Source of the DNA: an uncultured Acetatifactor sp.
Lineage (GTDB): Bacteria; Bacillota; Clostridia; Lachnospirales; Lachnospiraceae
DNA length: 64,000 bases
Assembly (NCBI GenBank): GCA_904501885.1
Contig: CAJGCP010000003.1
Coordinates: forward strand, 1 to 64,000
Direction: 5' to 3'
The stretch's first letter is position 1. The number at the start of each line of letters is the position of its first letter. The translations under genes and the position numbers were made by a program. Below are positions 62,091 to 64,000 of this stretch, piece after piece. The notes under the pieces are model-generated. The model was not told where the DNA came from and did not search any database. It saw only the letters and a list, made by a program, of their open reading frames with translations.

Positions 62091-62942
62091 ATGAACATAA
62101 TCGAAACAAAAGATTTGACATATGAATATGTGCGCCGTGATGACCAGGGTAACATCGAGGGCATTGTGAAAGCGGTGGATGATGTGAGCCTTCGGGTGGA
62201 GCAAGGGCAATTTGTGGCTATTTTGGGCCATAACGGGTCCGGAAAGTCCACCCTGGCAAAACACCTGAATGCCATCCTAAAACCCGGTGAGGGAACCGTG
62301 TGGGTAGACGGTATGGACACGACAGATGATTCTCACTTGTGGGATGTGCGCCAGCGTGCCGGTATGGTATTTCAGAACCCTGACAATCAGATCATCGGCC
62401 AGGTGGTTGAAGAAGACGTGGGCTTTGGCCCTGAAAATATGGGAGTACCCACCAAGGAAATCTGGGAACGCGTAGAAGAAAGTCTGCGTGCCGTGGGTAT
62501 GTACTTATACCGAAAGGATTCACCCAATCAACTTTCCGGCGGACAGAAGCAGAGAGTTTCCATTGCCGGAGTATTGGCCATGCATCCCAAATGTATCGTG
62601 CTGGATGAGCCCACTGCCATGCTGGATCCCAGCGGCAGAAAAGAGGTGATTTCTGCCATCCGTGGATTAAATGATGTGGAGGGCGTAACAGTCATCCTTA
62701 TCACACATTATATGGAAGAAATCATCTATGCAGACAAAGTTTTCGTCATGGATGACGGAAAAATCGCTATGGAGGGCACTCCCAAGGAGATTTTCAGCCA
62801 GGTGGAAAAATTGCAGGCACTGCGGCTGGATGTGCCCCAGGTGACCCTTTTGGCAGAAGCATTGAAGAAAAAGGGAATTGCGTTGCCGGATGGGATTATC
62901 ACGCGGGAGGAGTTGACGACCGCGCTGGGATTCGAAAAATAG
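62091..62942 (+). CDS. ecfA1: Energy-coupling factor transporter ATPase EcfA1
   Basis: 283 residues. Walker A GHNGSGKST (about residues 44-52), VFQNPDNQIIGQVVEEDVGFGPEN (family-specific Q-helix region), signature LSGGQKQR, Walker B CIVLDEPTAMLDP. One of two ATPases powering vitamin ECF importers. It normally follows rplQ directly. Confidence 0.95.
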   Translation: MNIIETKDLTYEYVRRDDQGNIEGIVKAVDDVSLRVEQGQFVAILGHNGSGKSTLAKHLNAILKPGEGTVWVDGMDTTDDSHLWDVRQRAGMVFQNPDNQIIGQVVEEDVGFGPENMGVPTKEIWERVEESLRAVGMYLYRKDSPNQLSGGQKQRVSIAGVLAMHPKCIVLDEPTAMLDPSGRKEVISAIRGLNDVEGVTVILITHYMEEIIYADKVFVMDDGKIAMEGTPKEIFSQVEKLQALRLDVPQVTLLAEALKKKGIALPDGIITREELTTALGFEK

Positions 62943-63038
62943 CAGTCCGCCCAACACCGAGTTTACAAAAGGCAATTAGCCGATTCTATGATGCGCAAGT
63001 GAGTTGCGTAAAAGAGAGATAAGAGGATGAAATAAACG

Positions 63039-63896
63039 ATGTCCATTGTATTTGAGAACATCAATTACATATATAATGCCGGGATGCCCATGGAAAGAAA
63101 GGCGTTGAAAAATATTTGCCTGGAAATACCCATGGGGCAGTTTGTGGGCCTTATCGGGCACACGGGTTCCGGCAAGTCCACTTTGATACAGCATATGAAT
63201 GGTCTGCTGAAGGCAACCTCCGGGGCTTTGTATTTTCAAGGAAAAAATATCTATGAAAAAGGATATGATTTCAAGAGCCTCAGAAGTAAGGTGGGCTTGG
63301 TGTTTCAATATCCGGAGCACCAGCTATTTGAAGTGGATGTTTTTTCGGATGTGTGCTTCGGGCCCAAGAATTTGGGTTTAGGCCAGGAAGAGGTAGAGCA
63401 TCGTGCAAAAGAAGCATTACGCCTAGTGGGCATAGAGGACCATATGTTTTTCCAATCCCCCTTTGAATTGTCCGGTGGACAGAAGCGTAGGGTAGCCATC
63501 GCCGGTGTGTTGGCGATGGAACCGGATGTGCTGATTCTGGACGAGCCCACTGCAGGGTTGGATCCAAAGGGAAGGGGCGAAATTTTGGACTTGATTAAGC
63601 AGTTACAAATCAAGACCGGCAAGACCATTATCCTGGTTTCTCACAGTATGGAAGATGTAGCAGAGTATGTGGACCGCATCATTGTAATGAACCAGGGCGG
63701 GGTAATGTTAGATGGTACACCCCGAGAGGTTTTTACCCACACGGAAGAACTGGAAGAGGTGGGACTGGCGGCCCCCGAGGTGACCTATATTTTGCGGGAT
63801 TTGAAGAAGAGAGGATTGGATGTGGACACAGGGGCCATCACCATTCCTGAGGCCGCAGAGGCGATAGCGGAGGCACTATGTTGCGAGATATTATAA
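63039..63896 (+). CDS. ecfA2: Energy-coupling factor transporter ATPase EcfA2
   Basis: 285 residues. Walker A GHTGSGKST, VFQYPEHQLFEVDVFSDVCFGPKN, signature LSGGQKRR and Walker B VLILDEPTAGLDP. Its end overlaps the start of ecfT by 19 nt. Confidence 0.95.
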   Translation: MSIVFENINYIYNAGMPMERKALKNICLEIPMGQFVGLIGHTGSGKSTLIQHMNGLLKATSGALYFQGKNIYEKGYDFKSLRSKVGLVFQYPEHQLFEVDVFSDVCFGPKNLGLGQEEVEHRAKEALRLVGIEDHMFFQSPFELSGGQKRRVAIAGVLAMEPDVLILDEPTAGLDPKGRGEILDLIKQLQIKTGKTIILVSHSMEDVAEYVDRIIVMNQGGVMLDGTPREVFTHTEELEEVGLAAPEVTYILRDLKKRGLDVDTGAITIPEAAEAIAEALCCEIL

Positions 63897-64000
63897 TTGG
63901 ACAATATTATCAGACAGAGTCTGTGATACATAAGCTGGACCCCAGAGTAAAACTTGGCGGTACCTTGCTTTATATCATCTCTCTGTTCTGTTTTAACAAT
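63878..64000 (+). CDS. ecfT: Energy-coupling factor transmembrane protein EcfT (3' truncated)
   Basis: The first 41 residues are visible: LRDIIIGQYYQTESVIHKLD and then PRVKLGGTLLYIISLF, the conserved EcfT N terminus. ATG at 63878 with GCGGAGG upstream. The gene is cut by the window end. Confidence 0.92.
   Translation, partial: MLRDIIIGQYYQTESVIHKLDPRVKLGGTLLYIISLFCFNN

Noticed and set aside
1..64000. tRNA or rRNA genes
   Set aside because: No cloverleaf with TTCGANNC-type arm or rRNA-like sequence was seen in any gap.

Overview
The window looks like a chromosome segment of an anaerobic Firmicute of the class Clostridia, most likely a Lachnospiraceae-type gut or rumen bacterium. Reasons: strong AGGAGG-type ribosome sites, many GTG and TTG starts, an alpha operon of clostridial order (infA, rpmJ, rpsM, rpsK, rpsD, rpoA, rplQ) next to adk, map and a KOW-domain gene, an EcfA1/EcfA2/EcfT module, secreted dockerin proteins, and uronate/xylan catabolism. 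The genus is not determined.

Layout. 1-3.4 kb: end of the str operon (fusA, tuf). 3.4-5.8 kb: a three-gene module (small HTH protein, ImmA/IrrE-type metallopeptidase, PIN-like protein) with its own consensus promoter. 5.9-11.6 kb: two signalling pairs, an ECF sigma factor with a membrane anti-sigma-like protein, and a BlaI-type repressor with a BlaR1-like M56 membrane peptidase whose ectodomain carries a degenerate M23 domain; then a fragment of an AlbA_2/AAA_4-type gene. 11.7-20.6 kb: polysaccharide deacetylase, ComEC-like metallo-hydrolase, exonuclease III, a sugar ABC transporter whose binding protein has an extra C-terminal membrane helix, and a lipoprotein. 20.6-27.6 kb: an accessory stretch with a promoter-driven, strongly folded RNA ahead of an unrecognised 585-aa protein with a possible PD-(D/E)XK nuclease signature, a BspA/cohesin-like/dockerin surface protein, and a DUF3990-type toxin with HTH partner. 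27.7-32.8 kb: a 1718-aa secreted protein with six repeated modules and a dockerin. 32.9-40.0 kb: adk-map-KOW-infA, an unexpected polytopic membrane protein, then rpmJ-rpsM-rpsK-rpsD-rpoA-rplQ, with a multi-hairpin 308-nt leader before rpsM. 40.1-60.5 kb: a carbohydrate island with a GH2-like enzyme, GH39 enzyme, glucuronate pathway (UxaC, UxuB, UxuA), RraA-like protein, two Gfo/Idh/MocA dehydrogenases, three AraC-type regulators, and a ferredoxin/FAD/SDR/dehydroquinase-like/esterase cluster. A complete IS3-family element (50.6-52.1 kb) sits in the loop of a terminator. 60.6-64 kb: a MATE exporter and the ecfA1-ecfA2-ecfT operon, cut by the window end.

How it fits together. In the usual Firmicute order, S10/spc genes lie between tuf and adk, and rplQ is followed directly by ecfA1. 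Here about 29 kb of unrelated genes separates tuf from adk and about 22 kb separates rplQ from ecfA1, so both junctions have been opened. The uronate operon and the second Gfo/Idh gene share an almost identical promoter/operator of about 65 bp, so they are probably one regulon for plant glucuronoxylan-type sugars. The best candidates for something undescribed are the folded RNA plus 585-aa gene at 20.65-22.7 kb with its spaced CCAA-type repeats, and the structured rpsM leader at 36.5-36.8 kb.
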